Origin: SSEF01 sp964604195 | GTDB lineage: Bacteria > Patescibacteriota > Minisyncoccia > Moranbacterales > UBA1568 | Direction of reading: 5' to 3' | DNA: 64,000 nt | NCBI GenBank assembly: GCA_964604195.1 | Contig: CAZRXW010000001.1 | Span: 1 to 64,000, forward strand | Shown: piece by piece, positions 52,992 through 60,527 of the stretch | Position numbering within the stretch: position 1 is the stretch's first letter | Layout: every line of letters starts with the position of its first letter | Notes under the pieces: model-generated | Seen by the model: only the letters and a program-made list of their open reading frames with translations | Databases searched by the model: none | Told to the model about the DNA's origin: nothing | Translations under genes and position numbers: made by a program

Positions 52992-54485
52992 ATGCGTGAA
53001 GATATTCTTGAAACGAAACGTGAAAAGCTGACCAAACTGATAGAGGCTCGTGGCACGGCGTATCCTGAAAAGGCTGAACGTACTCATGAAGTGAGTCAGC
53101 TGCTGGATCAGTTTGATGCCCTCAATGGCACTGAAGAAAAAGTATCCATAGTTGGGCGAGTACGATCACTTCGAGTAATGGGCAAGATCGCTTTTGCTCA
53201 TATTGAAGATGGGACGGGCAAGATGCAGGGATTTTTTTCTGAAGAAATGCTCGCACCTGTTGAGATGCCGAGTGATAAAAGTTCTTTTGCGCTTTTTAAA
53301 GAAACAGTTGAAATTGGAGATTTTCTTTCTATTACCGGAACAGTTTTTGAAACGAATCAAAAGGAAAAAAGTATTCGGGTAGAGACATGGCAGATGCTTT
53401 CCAAATCTCTCTTGCCACTTCCGGCTGAATTTTATGGACTCAAGGACGAAGAGCAGCTTCTTCGGAGGCGCTATCTTGATCTCGTCATGAATTCCGAAAC
53501 TCGTGAACTGTTCCGAAAGAAAAATAAATTTTGGCAGACGGTGCGGCAGTATCTCTCAAAGGAAGACTTTCTTGAAGTGCAAACCCCGGTTCTCGAACAT
53601 ATCCCCGGTGGAGCTGAGGCTGAACCATTTGTGACGCATCACAATGCTCTCAATCAGGATTTCTATCTACGTATTTCGCTGGAGCTTCCGCTGAAGAGGT
53701 TACTGGTTGGCGGATATGAACGGGTGTTTGAAATTGGTCGGGTATTCCGCAATGAGGGTATCGATCGAGAGCATCTTCAGGAGTTTGATCACATGGAGTT
53801 TTATTGCGCCTATACTGATTTTGAAACTGGCTGTGCCATGGTTGAAGATCTCTATCGAGAGGTCGTACGTTCAGTGGCAGGCGAGGCGCTGGTAACTACT
53901 TTTGAGGGAGAAACAATCAATTGGAGCAAGCCCTTTCCTCGAGTTGATTATTTTACCGAGTTCAAGCTCGAAACGGGTATTGATCTTTCCGGTGAAGTAA
54001 CCGTCGAAATGCTCCGAGCTAAAGCTGATAAGCTTCATATCAAGTACGAACTGAATGCTGGGAAGGGACGACTTATTGATACGATTTATAAGAAAACAGT
54101 ACGACAGAAACTTATCCAACCCTGCATTCTTGTGGGTCATCCGGTGGAGGTGTCGCCCCTGGCCAAGCTTGATCCTAAGAATTCTCGTCGGACGCTTCGG
54201 ATGCAGCCGATTGCCGGGAAGAGCGAACTGGGGAACGGATTTGCCGAACTTAATGATCCGATTGACCAGCGAGCTCGGTTTGAGGCACAGATGAAACTTC
54301 GTGAAGCAGGCGATCATGAGGCACAGATGATTGATGAAGATTTTCTGGAGGCACTTGAATATGGTATGCCACCTGCTTTTGGTTTTGGCATGAGTGAGCG
54401 ACTCTTTGCGATTCTTATGGATCGTTCTATCCGTGAGACAGTCATTTTCCCGCCGATGAAGAGCTTGTCAGGGGAGGGAAAGTAG
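52992..54485 (+). CDS. lysS: lysyl-tRNA synthetase, class II
   Basis: 497 residues, normal for bacterial LysRS. The N-terminal OB-fold anticodon domain (about 45-140, SIVGRVRSLRVMGKIAFAHI) is followed by the class II core: motif 2 FEIGRVFRNEGIDREH and motif 3 GFGMSERLFAILMDRSIRE. It charges tRNA-Lys, a gene for which lies about 6 kb downstream. ATG 52992 (MREDILETKREKL) is preferred to upstream in-frame starts. tRNA-Val begins 17 nt after its stop. Confidence 0.96.
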   Translation: MREDILETKREKLTKLIEARGTAYPEKAERTHEVSQLLDQFDALNGTEEKVSIVGRVRSLRVMGKIAFAHIEDGTGKMQGFFSEEMLAPVEMPSDKSSFALFKETVEIGDFLSITGTVFETNQKEKSIRVETWQMLSKSLLPLPAEFYGLKDEEQLLRRRYLDLVMNSETRELFRKKNKFWQTVRQYLSKEDFLEVQTPVLEHIPGGAEAEPFVTHHNALNQDFYLRISLELPLKRLLVGGYERVFEIGRVFRNEGIDREHLQEFDHMEFYCAYTDFETGCAMVEDLYREVVRSVAGEALVTTFEGETINWSKPFPRVDYFTEFKLETGIDLSGEVTVEMLRAKADKLHIKYELNAGKGRLIDTIYKKTVRQKLIQPCILVGHPVEVSPLAKLDPKNSRRTLRMQPIAGKSELGNGFAELNDPIDQRARFEAQMKLREAGDHEAQMIDEDFLEALEYGMPPAFGFGMSERLFAILMDRSIRETVIFPPMKSLSGEGK

Positions 54486-54502
54486 GATACAACGGGAAAG
54501 TA

Positions 54503-54576
54503 GGTCGCATAGTTCAGTTGGTTAGAACGTTCGATTCACATTCGAAAGGTCCCTGGTTCGAGTCCAGGTGCGACCA
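54503..54576 (+). tRNA. tRNA-Val (anticodon CAC)
   Basis: A full cloverleaf: acceptor GGTCGCA/TGCGACC, D stem GTTC/GAAC, anticodon stem TTCGA/TCGAA with loop TTCACAT (anticodon CAC), T arm CCTGG-TTCGAGT-CCAGG, discriminator A. CCA is not encoded. It reads GTG codons. Its final 18 nt reappear about 77 nt downstream. Confidence 0.95.
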
Positions 54577-54612
54577 CAACAGTCTAACGGGGCAGGCATT
54601 GCAGGGGTCGGT

Positions 54613-54654
54613 GGTTCCCTGCCCGCCTCTGGAGGGGAGTCCAGGTGCGACCAC
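54613..54654 (+). repeat. partial copy of the tRNA-Val 3' end with altered T loop
   Basis: GAGTCCAGGTGCGACCAC at 54637-54654 repeats tRNA-Val positions 54560-54577 exactly, and GGTTCCCTG at 54613-54621 resembles the GGTCCCTGG that opens the T arm. Between them the T-loop bases are replaced by CCCGCCTCTGGAGGG, which forms a small hairpin. It has no 5' half and cannot fold as a tRNA by itself. Confidence 0.75.
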
Positions 54655-54698
54655 TAGATTTTTAGAGTAAGTACTGAGAAGTGGTACCCCTTGCTGTT

Positions 54699-54725
54699 TG
54701 GGCGTGTGGCCCACTTATTGTTTTT
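54699..54725 (+). terminator. possible terminator after tRNA-Val
   Basis: TGGGC (54699-54703) and GCCCA (54709-54713) form a short stem before CTTATTGTTTTT. The stem is weak. Confidence 0.35.
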
Positions 54726-54752
54726 ACAACCAATTTTTCAGTATTATTTTTT

Positions 54753-57071
54753 ATGAAGGAGCAGATACTTCCTCCATCTTCCTCTCCAGAGAGTGTTTCC
54801 AAAAAACAAGAGCTCACCACGAGTCGAGAAGAGCTCATGGCTGATAAGTTAGGACATTATCAGGCGCTGAAGACATCAGTACAGGAGATATTTGGGACTG
54901 TAGAGATTCCTGAAAGTATTCGGGATAAAGTGCTTGGGCTTCGCCAGGAGATCAAACAGGCGATTTCGGAATCAGAGTATCTGGATACGTTTGACGCTCG
55001 TATTGAAAAAGAAATTGCTGGACTTACGGAGGTGATATTGGCCTATCAAGTCCCTCAAGGGAATATTATGGGTTTGGATGAGCGTGCAGTGCAGAAAGAA
55101 GCTTTGATTGATTCTCTGCGACTGTATCTTGATTCCTATCGTCTTGCACATAATGCTGCTCACTTTCGAAAGAATGTGGCAGATCTTCAAGATGATATCC
55201 TCAAGGAGCATCAGGCGAGAAGTTTAAACTTTTATGCAGAGGATGAGAAACAATCCGTGTTAGCTGACCGTGTATTCAAAAAGTACGAAACTGCTGGATT
55301 TACCAAGGAGGAAATTGCTGAACTCGTGGCGACGTGCCATCTTGAGCGATTGGATGCATTAGAAATTCAAGATCTAAAAATTATTGAGAAAATTGGCAGC
55401 ATTTTTTCTCGTTTCATGGGTGGTGACAAGACCCGCTATGTTGGTCTCTCGGCGGCTCTGATGGTGCCGGCTGTGATTGAGGGTTATGCTCCCTCTGTTC
55501 TCGCAGATGCTTTTCGAGAGAATAGTATTGATTTGACGCAGGTAGGCTTGTTTGCCCTCCTGACTTCGGTGGCGGCTGGTGGATCAGCCTTTCTTCAAAA
55601 GCGATTCAAAGAATTTCTTGATAAAAATTTTGCTAAAGAAGATGGTTTTGGCCAGTACATCGCCGAAGGGGTAGCTGAATTTCCTGGGACGGAAATTGGT
55701 ACTTTTGGTGCCGAGAAAATAAAGCGTCGGTTGGCAGAGTCCAAATCAAGTTATGAACGTATATTACGAAAAATAAGTTTTGATATTGTTCCAGCCGCTG
55801 TGACCTTGGCCACGAGTGCTGCGGTTTTGTATCAGCGTAGCCCTGCACTCGCTGCTGGTACAGTGGTGGGGACAGGCATGATGATGGCCGTCGATCATTA
55901 TGTTCATAAAAAAGGGAAATTTTGGGATAAGCGTCGGCGAGCCAAGGAAGAAGCGGAGCAGGTAAGTGAAAAAATGAGCGAGTTGCTCAATGCTCATATG
56001 GAGGTGATCCTCTCTGGAGAAAAAGATCGTTTTGCTGCGGATATGGAGGATCTTCTCGCAAAAGAACGCGTGGCGCTCTCTGATAAGACTTTTATGGACG
56101 TGGTTCGTGACAGGGTCGGGGAAATAACGCAAATGGTTAATTTTGTTATCGCTGCCATGGCGGCCTATATTGCTGGTGGCACTTCCGATAAGTTTATCGC
56201 AGCACTGATGTATTCGGGCCGGTTTCATGAAGGGATAGCCATGATGCTGAGCGCCAAACAGGATCTATTAGATTCACTTCGTGACATCGTCCAAATGGAG
56301 GTCATGTTTAATGGGTATGCTGCCGAGGAGAAAGAGAAAGATCGAGTGGGCATGAGTTCACTCGAGCATCAAGATATCCTCCTTTCAGGTGTTGGGGTAA
56401 CCTTTGGCGAGAAACAGATTCTTGATTCTATCGATGTGACTATCCCCAGCGGCTCGTTTGTTTCTCTTGAGGGTATATCGGGATCGGGAAAAACAACACT
56501 ACTGAAAGTATTGGCGGGGTATTATCGACCAACCGCGGGCGAAGTGACTCTTGGTGGACAAAACATGGAAAATCTGAAAAAGAGTGGTCCAGACTCTGTT
56601 TATAGTAAAATAGCGTATCTTTCGCAATTTCCTTACATAGTGGAGGGTGATGTTCGATCAAATCTCACTTTTGGAATTCAGGGTGACGTGAGTGATGATG
56701 AGATTCAGGAGGTGTTACAACAGGTGGGGTTAAGCGCTCGATTTTCCAATCTGAGAGAAAAACTTGTTGGAGGACGAGGTGATATGGGAACTGCTTCTGG
56801 CGGTGAAACTTCTCGTATTGGACTAGCAAGGACCCTACTCAAGATGCGAAAAAATGGAGCCAAGATTGTATTTTTGGATGAACCAACCGCTTCAGTTGAT
56901 GAAAAAACAGCTACGGAAATAGCCAAGATTCTTAATGAGGAGAAAAAAAGAGACCACGGAGTAACCTTTATTGTTATTAGTCACGATAAACATTTTCGTG
57001 AACAACTTGAGACGACGCAGATAGTCCAGCTTGGACATGGAAAACTTATGGAGGATAGTCCTGCGGCCTAA
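54753..57071 (+). CDS. ABC transporter-like protein with long N-terminal region
   Basis: 772 residues. The N-terminal part (about 1-210) is soluble and helical, rich in Glu/Lys. A membrane region (about 215-520) has four to six hydrophobic segments (YVGLSAALMVPAVIEGYAPSV; VTLATSAAVLYQRSPALAAG), as in an ABC exporter but with an unusual layout. The C-terminal ATPase (about 555-772) has Walker A EGISGSGKTTLL, Q loop LSQFPY, a diverged signature TASGGETSRIGLARTLL and Walker B IVFLDEPTASVDE. The fusion order fits an ABC-type exporter, but the large helical head and ASGGE in place of LSGGQ set it apart from familiar families. ATG 54753 is chosen over 54681, which would run through the tRNA-Val terminator. 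Confidence 0.8.
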   Translation: MKEQILPPSSSPESVSKKQELTTSREELMADKLGHYQALKTSVQEIFGTVEIPESIRDKVLGLRQEIKQAISESEYLDTFDARIEKEIAGLTEVILAYQVPQGNIMGLDERAVQKEALIDSLRLYLDSYRLAHNAAHFRKNVADLQDDILKEHQARSLNFYAEDEKQSVLADRVFKKYETAGFTKEEIAELVATCHLERLDALEIQDLKIIEKIGSIFSRFMGGDKTRYVGLSAALMVPAVIEGYAPSVLADAFRENSIDLTQVGLFALLTSVAAGGSAFLQKRFKEFLDKNFAKEDGFGQYIAEGVAEFPGTEIGTFGAEKIKRRLAESKSSYERILRKISFDIVPAAVTLATSAAVLYQRSPALAAGTVVGTGMMMAVDHYVHKKGKFWDKRRRAKEEAEQVSEKMSELLNAHMEVILSGEKDRFAADMEDLLAKERVALSDKTFMDVVRDRVGEITQMVNFVIAAMAAYIAGGTSDKFIAALMYSGRFHEGIAMMLSAKQDLLDSLRDIVQMEVMFNGYAAEEKEKDRVGMSSLEHQDILLSGVGVTFGEKQILDSIDVTIPSGSFVSLEGISGSGKTTLLKVLAGYYRPTAGEVTLGGQNMENLKKSGPDSVYSKIAYLSQFPYIVEGDVRSNLTFGIQGDVSDDEIQEVLQQVGLSARFSNLREKLVGGRGDMGTASGGETSRIGLARTLLKMRKNGAKIVFLDEPTASVDEKTATEIAKILNEEKKRDHGVTFIVISHDKHFREQLETTQIVQLGHGKLMEDSPAA

Positions 57072-57102
57072 ATTTTGTGTATAGGCAGAAATACATGGGA
57101 GT

Positions 57103-57476
57103 ATGAAAATCGTCTTTTTGGCTGGGCCGTACCGCGGCCGTGGCGAACCCGGGGAAATCGAGCGCAATATCGCGCAGTCGGCCAAATTTCAGGCGGCACT
57201 GGCGCATGCGGAAATGGTCGCGTATAGTCCCAATATTCATGATGCTCATTGGGAGACCCTCAATGGCGGGAGTGAAGCGGCTGCCAAAACATTGCGTGCT
57301 TTTACCGAATGGGTGTTTGCAGAATGTGTGACAGCATTGGCGGTTATGCCTGGTTGGGAGACCTCGACTGGCACCCAAAAAGAAATTGCGTCTGCTCGAG
57401 AGCGAGGTATCCCGATTTTTTTTTCCTCCAGAATCCAGATGATCTGACTGAACTTTTGGCTTGGTATCAATCGTAG
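57103..57476 (+). CDS. deoxyribosyltransferase-like (DUF4406) protein, frameshifted end
   Basis: The frame as read ends at 57447 (114 residues). It opens with MKIVFLAGPYRGRG and has HWETLNGG, EWVFAECVTALAVMPGW and STGTQKEIASARERGIPIFF, which match the nucleoside 2-deoxyribosyltransferase-like/DUF4406 fold. After the T9 run at 57416-57424 the reading turns nonsensical (SSRIQMI). With one more T it continues as NPDDLTELLAWYQS to a stop at 57476, a typical end. So the true protein is probably about 123 residues. It may act on nucleotides or nucleosides; the substrate is unknown. Confidence 0.75.
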
Positions 57477-57586
57477 GTATCAAATAGTTGCCCCGCACTC
57501 CTTTTCATGGTATGAAAGAGGGGCTCTTTGACAATTCCGATGACAATAAAGTCAAGGAAAAAATCTTCCACAACCCATTACATGAT

Positions 57587-57592
57587 GGAGGT
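57587..57592 (+). promoter_or_regulatory. strong ribosome binding site of the Rieske gene
   Basis: GGAGGT lies 5 nt before the ATG at 57598, a stronger Shine-Dalgarno match than at most genes here. TTGACA upstream (57528-57533) could be a -35 box, but no matching -10 is seen. Confidence 0.6.
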
Positions 57593-57597
57593 CAGCG

Positions 57598-58785
57598 ATG
57601 GCGCAACCTATCCGTAGTTCTGCATTTGATCATGGGCAAGGTCCTTTTGAGCCCCTCTTGCGGCGCTATGGCGCGAACTTTCATCGGCTCTACGGTGAGC
57701 AGGGGATGGCGGTACTCCGTCAAAACGGTTACATCTTCATGGGTGACAGTCGTACACCTGGTACTCGTTGGGCGCCGCCCTGGAACCCTACCAGAGTGTT
57801 GACGGTACCGTACAACGGGAAGCCGGTTATCTGGCGCAATGAGTGCCCGCACAACAAGAAGCGACTGGTTCAACCGACGGCCATGCCTGTCTCGGTGAAC
57901 TTTGGTCAGCCGATCGTCTGCGGATTCCACCACCTGAGTTTCAACCAAGCTGGAGTCATTCGTGGCTGTGGCCGGATGGAACTAGCGGTGGGGGCTTTGC
58001 CCGTGGATCGCTGTGAAGAGTCACCGCATTACGAGTGGCAGGGGCTGGTGTTTGAGTTGGGCCAGAATGCCGATCGAGCAGAAGAGCGGCTACGCCAGAG
58101 CCTGGCTTTCGCTACGGAGGCAGGTGAAGGGCTGTTCGATTTCACCGACTACGTTCCTCACTGCTCGGTTGAGGCTCTCCAACGAGCTGATGCCCTTATG
58201 TCGATCGTCAATTACCTCGACATCCGGCATATCCCGAGTCACAAGGGCACCCTGGCGCCATTCGTCAATACGAACGACTACACGCATCGCGGGAGCGATG
58301 CCGGTGTGATCCAGTTCATGGGTCTCAATCCCAGCTTCCTCAGCGAACACCCCCTGGGAAAGCTCTATGTCCAGTCTGGACTCGGAGCTCTCAGGTACGG
58401 GGCAGCGTGGCTCACGACCCCAGAAGGACTCATGATCGAGTGGTATCCAGGGGTGCTGGTCGTCAGTCAGTGCTTCCCACATCCACTCGACCCGATGGCC
58501 TGTATCTTCCACCACCTGTTCTACTACCACCGGGCAGTACTGAGGCTCATGGATGATGATCCAGCGAATCCGTACTCCTATGTTCGTGCCCACCAACCTG
58601 TCTTCAAGGGGACCGGTGACGAGGATGAGCTGTGGTGTAGCGAAGCCACAGCTAATCTCGTAGCGATGGCAGCTGAAGGTCGAGGAGGAGAAGAGTGGGG
58701 CTTCTTTGACCCGGCTCAGGAGAACTATGGCCGTTGGTACTACCAGATGGCTGAGAAGCGTCTTCGCGAACTGGTTGGATGCTGA
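57598..58785 (+). CDS. Rieske-type oxygenase-like protein, composition unlike neighbours
   Basis: 395 residues. A Rieske [2Fe-2S] site is clear: WRNECPHNKK (Cys-x-His) and, 22 residues on, IVCGFHHLSF (Cys-x2-His). A possible mononuclear iron site follows at NYLDIRHIPSHKG, matching the D-x2-H-x-H pattern of ring-hydroxylating oxygenases, except that three residues separate the two His where four is usual. The C-terminal half is otherwise consistent with that catalytic domain. Reductase partners are absent from the window. The codon use is markedly GC-rich, and the gene has its own strong ribosome site and paired downstream hairpins, suggesting recent acquisition. Whether it is an oxygenase or only a Rieske electron carrier is open. 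Confidence 0.75.
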   Translation: MAQPIRSSAFDHGQGPFEPLLRRYGANFHRLYGEQGMAVLRQNGYIFMGDSRTPGTRWAPPWNPTRVLTVPYNGKPVIWRNECPHNKKRLVQPTAMPVSVNFGQPIVCGFHHLSFNQAGVIRGCGRMELAVGALPVDRCEESPHYEWQGLVFELGQNADRAEERLRQSLAFATEAGEGLFDFTDYVPHCSVEALQRADALMSIVNYLDIRHIPSHKGTLAPFVNTNDYTHRGSDAGVIQFMGLNPSFLSEHPLGKLYVQSGLGALRYGAAWLTTPEGLMIEWYPGVLVVSQCFPHPLDPMACIFHHLFYYHRAVLRLMDDDPANPYSYVRAHQPVFKGTGDEDELWCSEATANLVAMAAEGRGGEEWGFFDPAQENYGRWYYQMAEKRLRELVGC

Positions 58786-58810
58786 CCCTGCTTTCCTTGA
58801 TGAAGGTCTC

Positions 58811-58832
58811 GCCCGGTGCAGCTGCACTGGGC
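58811..58832 (+). repeat. palindromic hairpin after the Rieske gene
   Basis: GCCCGGTGCA (58811-58820) and TGCACTGGGC (58823-58832) pair with one G-T, a 10-bp stem with a 2-nt centre. There is no T tract. It stands 25 nt after the stop and just before the terminator. Confidence 0.65.
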
Positions 58833-58839
58833 GGGACAT

Positions 58840-58882
58840 GCCACCATACCGATGCATATTGGTGTGGTGGCTTTGCTTTTTA
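58840..58882 (+). terminator. rho-independent terminator after the Rieske gene
   Basis: GCCACCATACC (58840-58850) pairs with GGTGTGGTGGC (58861-58871), one G-T, followed by TTTGCTTTTTAT. A very stable 11-bp stem. Confidence 0.85.
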
Positions 58883-58936
58883 TAGGGGAATTCCCTATGC
58901 TATACATATTGCTTTTGAACCAAAGTCATTTTTCTT

Positions 58937-60259
58937 ATGCTTGATATCCAATATATCCGTGACCACGTTGATGAGGTGAAACAGGCCGTTAAAAATAAGC
59001 GGCTGACTCTGGATGTAGATACACTCTTGGCAGCTGATCAAGATCGACGCAAGCTTCTTCAAGAAATTGAGGAACTCCAATCACTCAAAAATGATATCAA
59101 TGACCTTATTCATGGCGCCAAGACGCCTGAAGAGCGAACTGAAGTAATTGCCAAGGGCAAAGAAATCAAAGCCAAGCTTGATGAACGCGAGCCGCTTCTT
59201 TTGGCCGCTAAAGCCAAATTTGAGGGACTCATGGTCCAGGTGCCGACAGTGCCATCATCTGATACACCAGTGGGGGCGAGTGATGCTGATAATGTTGAGA
59301 TAGGGAAATATGGCGAGCTGCCGCAGTTTGCTTTCTCTCCCAAGACTCATATCGAACTCGGAAAAGATTTGGATATTCTTGATTTGGAGCGAGGAGCTAA
59401 GGTATCGGGGTATCGGGGTTATTACGTGAAGAATGAAGGAGTACTCCTCATCATGGGGGTCATGCTTTATGCGGTGCAGAAATTGGTATCCAAAGGATAT
59501 CTCCCGATGATTCCACCGACTCTCGTGAAAGGTTTTCCACTTTTTGGTTCAGGGTATTTCAAGGGACTTTCTTATGATAGTTCTATTGATGAAATTTATG
59601 AGGTAGCTACTCATGACAAAGAAAGTGATGGCAGTGTGAGTAAGGAAGAAAAATTTCTCGTAGGGACAGCTGAACCATCACTCCTCGCATACTACAGCGG
59701 TGAAGTATTGGATGGTGCGAAACTTCCTCTGCGATTGGCTGGCTACAGTCAATGCTATCGGAGTGAAATCGGTAGTTATGGCAAAGATACCAAGGGCATG
59801 TATCGGGTGCATGAATTTATGAAGGTAGAGCAGGTAATTTTGGCCCCTGCTGATCGAGAGCTTGCCACACGGCTTCAGGATGAGATGATAGCTATTTCCG
59901 AGGAAATGCATCGAGAACTCGGCCTTCCGTATCGCAAAATCCAAATTTGTACCGGCGATATGAGTGCTGGGAAATACCGAGCCTTTGATCTCGAAGCCTG
60001 GATGCCAGGTATGAACCGCTATGGTGAGACGGGGTCGGCCAGTAACTTTCTTGATTGGCAATCACGCCGCCTCAATGTGAAATATACTGATCCCGAGACG
60101 GGCGAGAAGAAATACGTTTATATGCTCAATAATACTGCTCTCCCGAGCCCACGCATTTTCATTGCGTTGCTCGAAAACTATCAGCAGGCTGATGGGAGTA
60201 TTCTGGTACCCGAGGTACTGCGGCCTTTTGTTGGAAAGGAGAGAATTGAGAAAAAATAA
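58937..60259 (+). CDS. serS: seryl-tRNA synthetase
   Basis: 440 residues, normal for bacterial SerRS. The N-terminal long helical hairpin (about 25-105) reads the variable arm of tRNA-Ser; the class II core follows with LRLAGYSQCYRSEIGSYGKD (motif 2) and YMLNNTALPSPRIFIALLEN (motif 3 region). CTATAC upstream (58898-58903) could be its -10 box. Confidence 0.96.
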   Translation: MLDIQYIRDHVDEVKQAVKNKRLTLDVDTLLAADQDRRKLLQEIEELQSLKNDINDLIHGAKTPEERTEVIAKGKEIKAKLDEREPLLLAAKAKFEGLMVQVPTVPSSDTPVGASDADNVEIGKYGELPQFAFSPKTHIELGKDLDILDLERGAKVSGYRGYYVKNEGVLLIMGVMLYAVQKLVSKGYLPMIPPTLVKGFPLFGSGYFKGLSYDSSIDEIYEVATHDKESDGSVSKEEKFLVGTAEPSLLAYYSGEVLDGAKLPLRLAGYSQCYRSEIGSYGKDTKGMYRVHEFMKVEQVILAPADRELATRLQDEMIAISEEMHRELGLPYRKIQICTGDMSAGKYRAFDLEAWMPGMNRYGETGSASNFLDWQSRRLNVKYTDPETGEKKYVYMLNNTALPSPRIFIALLENYQQADGSILVPEVLRPFVGKERIEKK

Positions 60260-60330
60260 AAGATGAACGGTCTTGTCTTCGGGGCTTGCCGTCTCTCCTT
60301 TTTTATTGTAGGTTAAGGATTGTATTAGAT

Positions 60331-60406
60331 GGGTGCGTAGCTCAGTCGGTAGAGCAGTGGCCTTTTAAGCCAACGGTCGAGGGTTCGATTCCCCCCGCAC
60401 CCACCA
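60331..60406 (+). tRNA. tRNA-Lys (anticodon TTT)
   Basis: Acceptor GGGTGCG/CGCACCC, D stem GCTC/GAGC, anticodon loop CTTTTAA (anticodon TTT), T arm GAGGG-TTCGATT-CCCCC, discriminator A and an encoded CCA. The outermost anticodon-stem pair (G27-A43) is mismatched. It reads AAA and AAG. A copy of its 3' half lies 20 nt downstream. Confidence 0.95.
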
Positions 60407-60426
60407 TACTTATTTTTTGAAATGAG

Positions 60427-60486
60427 CTTTTAAGCCAACGGTCGAGGGTTTCCGTCCGAAGGAGGACGCTTCCCCCCCGCACCCAC
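60427..60486 (+). repeat. 3'-half copy of tRNA-Lys with hairpin in the T loop
   Basis: CTTTTAAGCCAACGGTCGAG (and four more bases, GGTT) repeats the anticodon loop to T stem of tRNA-Lys exactly. The T-loop bases are then replaced by TCCGTCCGAAGGAGGACGC, which can form the stem CGTCC/GGACG, and the copy resumes with TTCCCCCCCGCACCCACC. It lacks the tRNA 5' half. Confidence 0.8.
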
Positions 60487-60527
60487 CCTTATCTCCTCAT
60501 GGTATACTAGAGGAAAGTCAAAAATGT

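Noticed and set aside
58090..58857. A 255-residue minus-strand frame over the Rieske gene
   Set aside because: Long antisense frames are expected in a GC-rich gene; the plus strand has clear Rieske motifs and a strong ribosome site.
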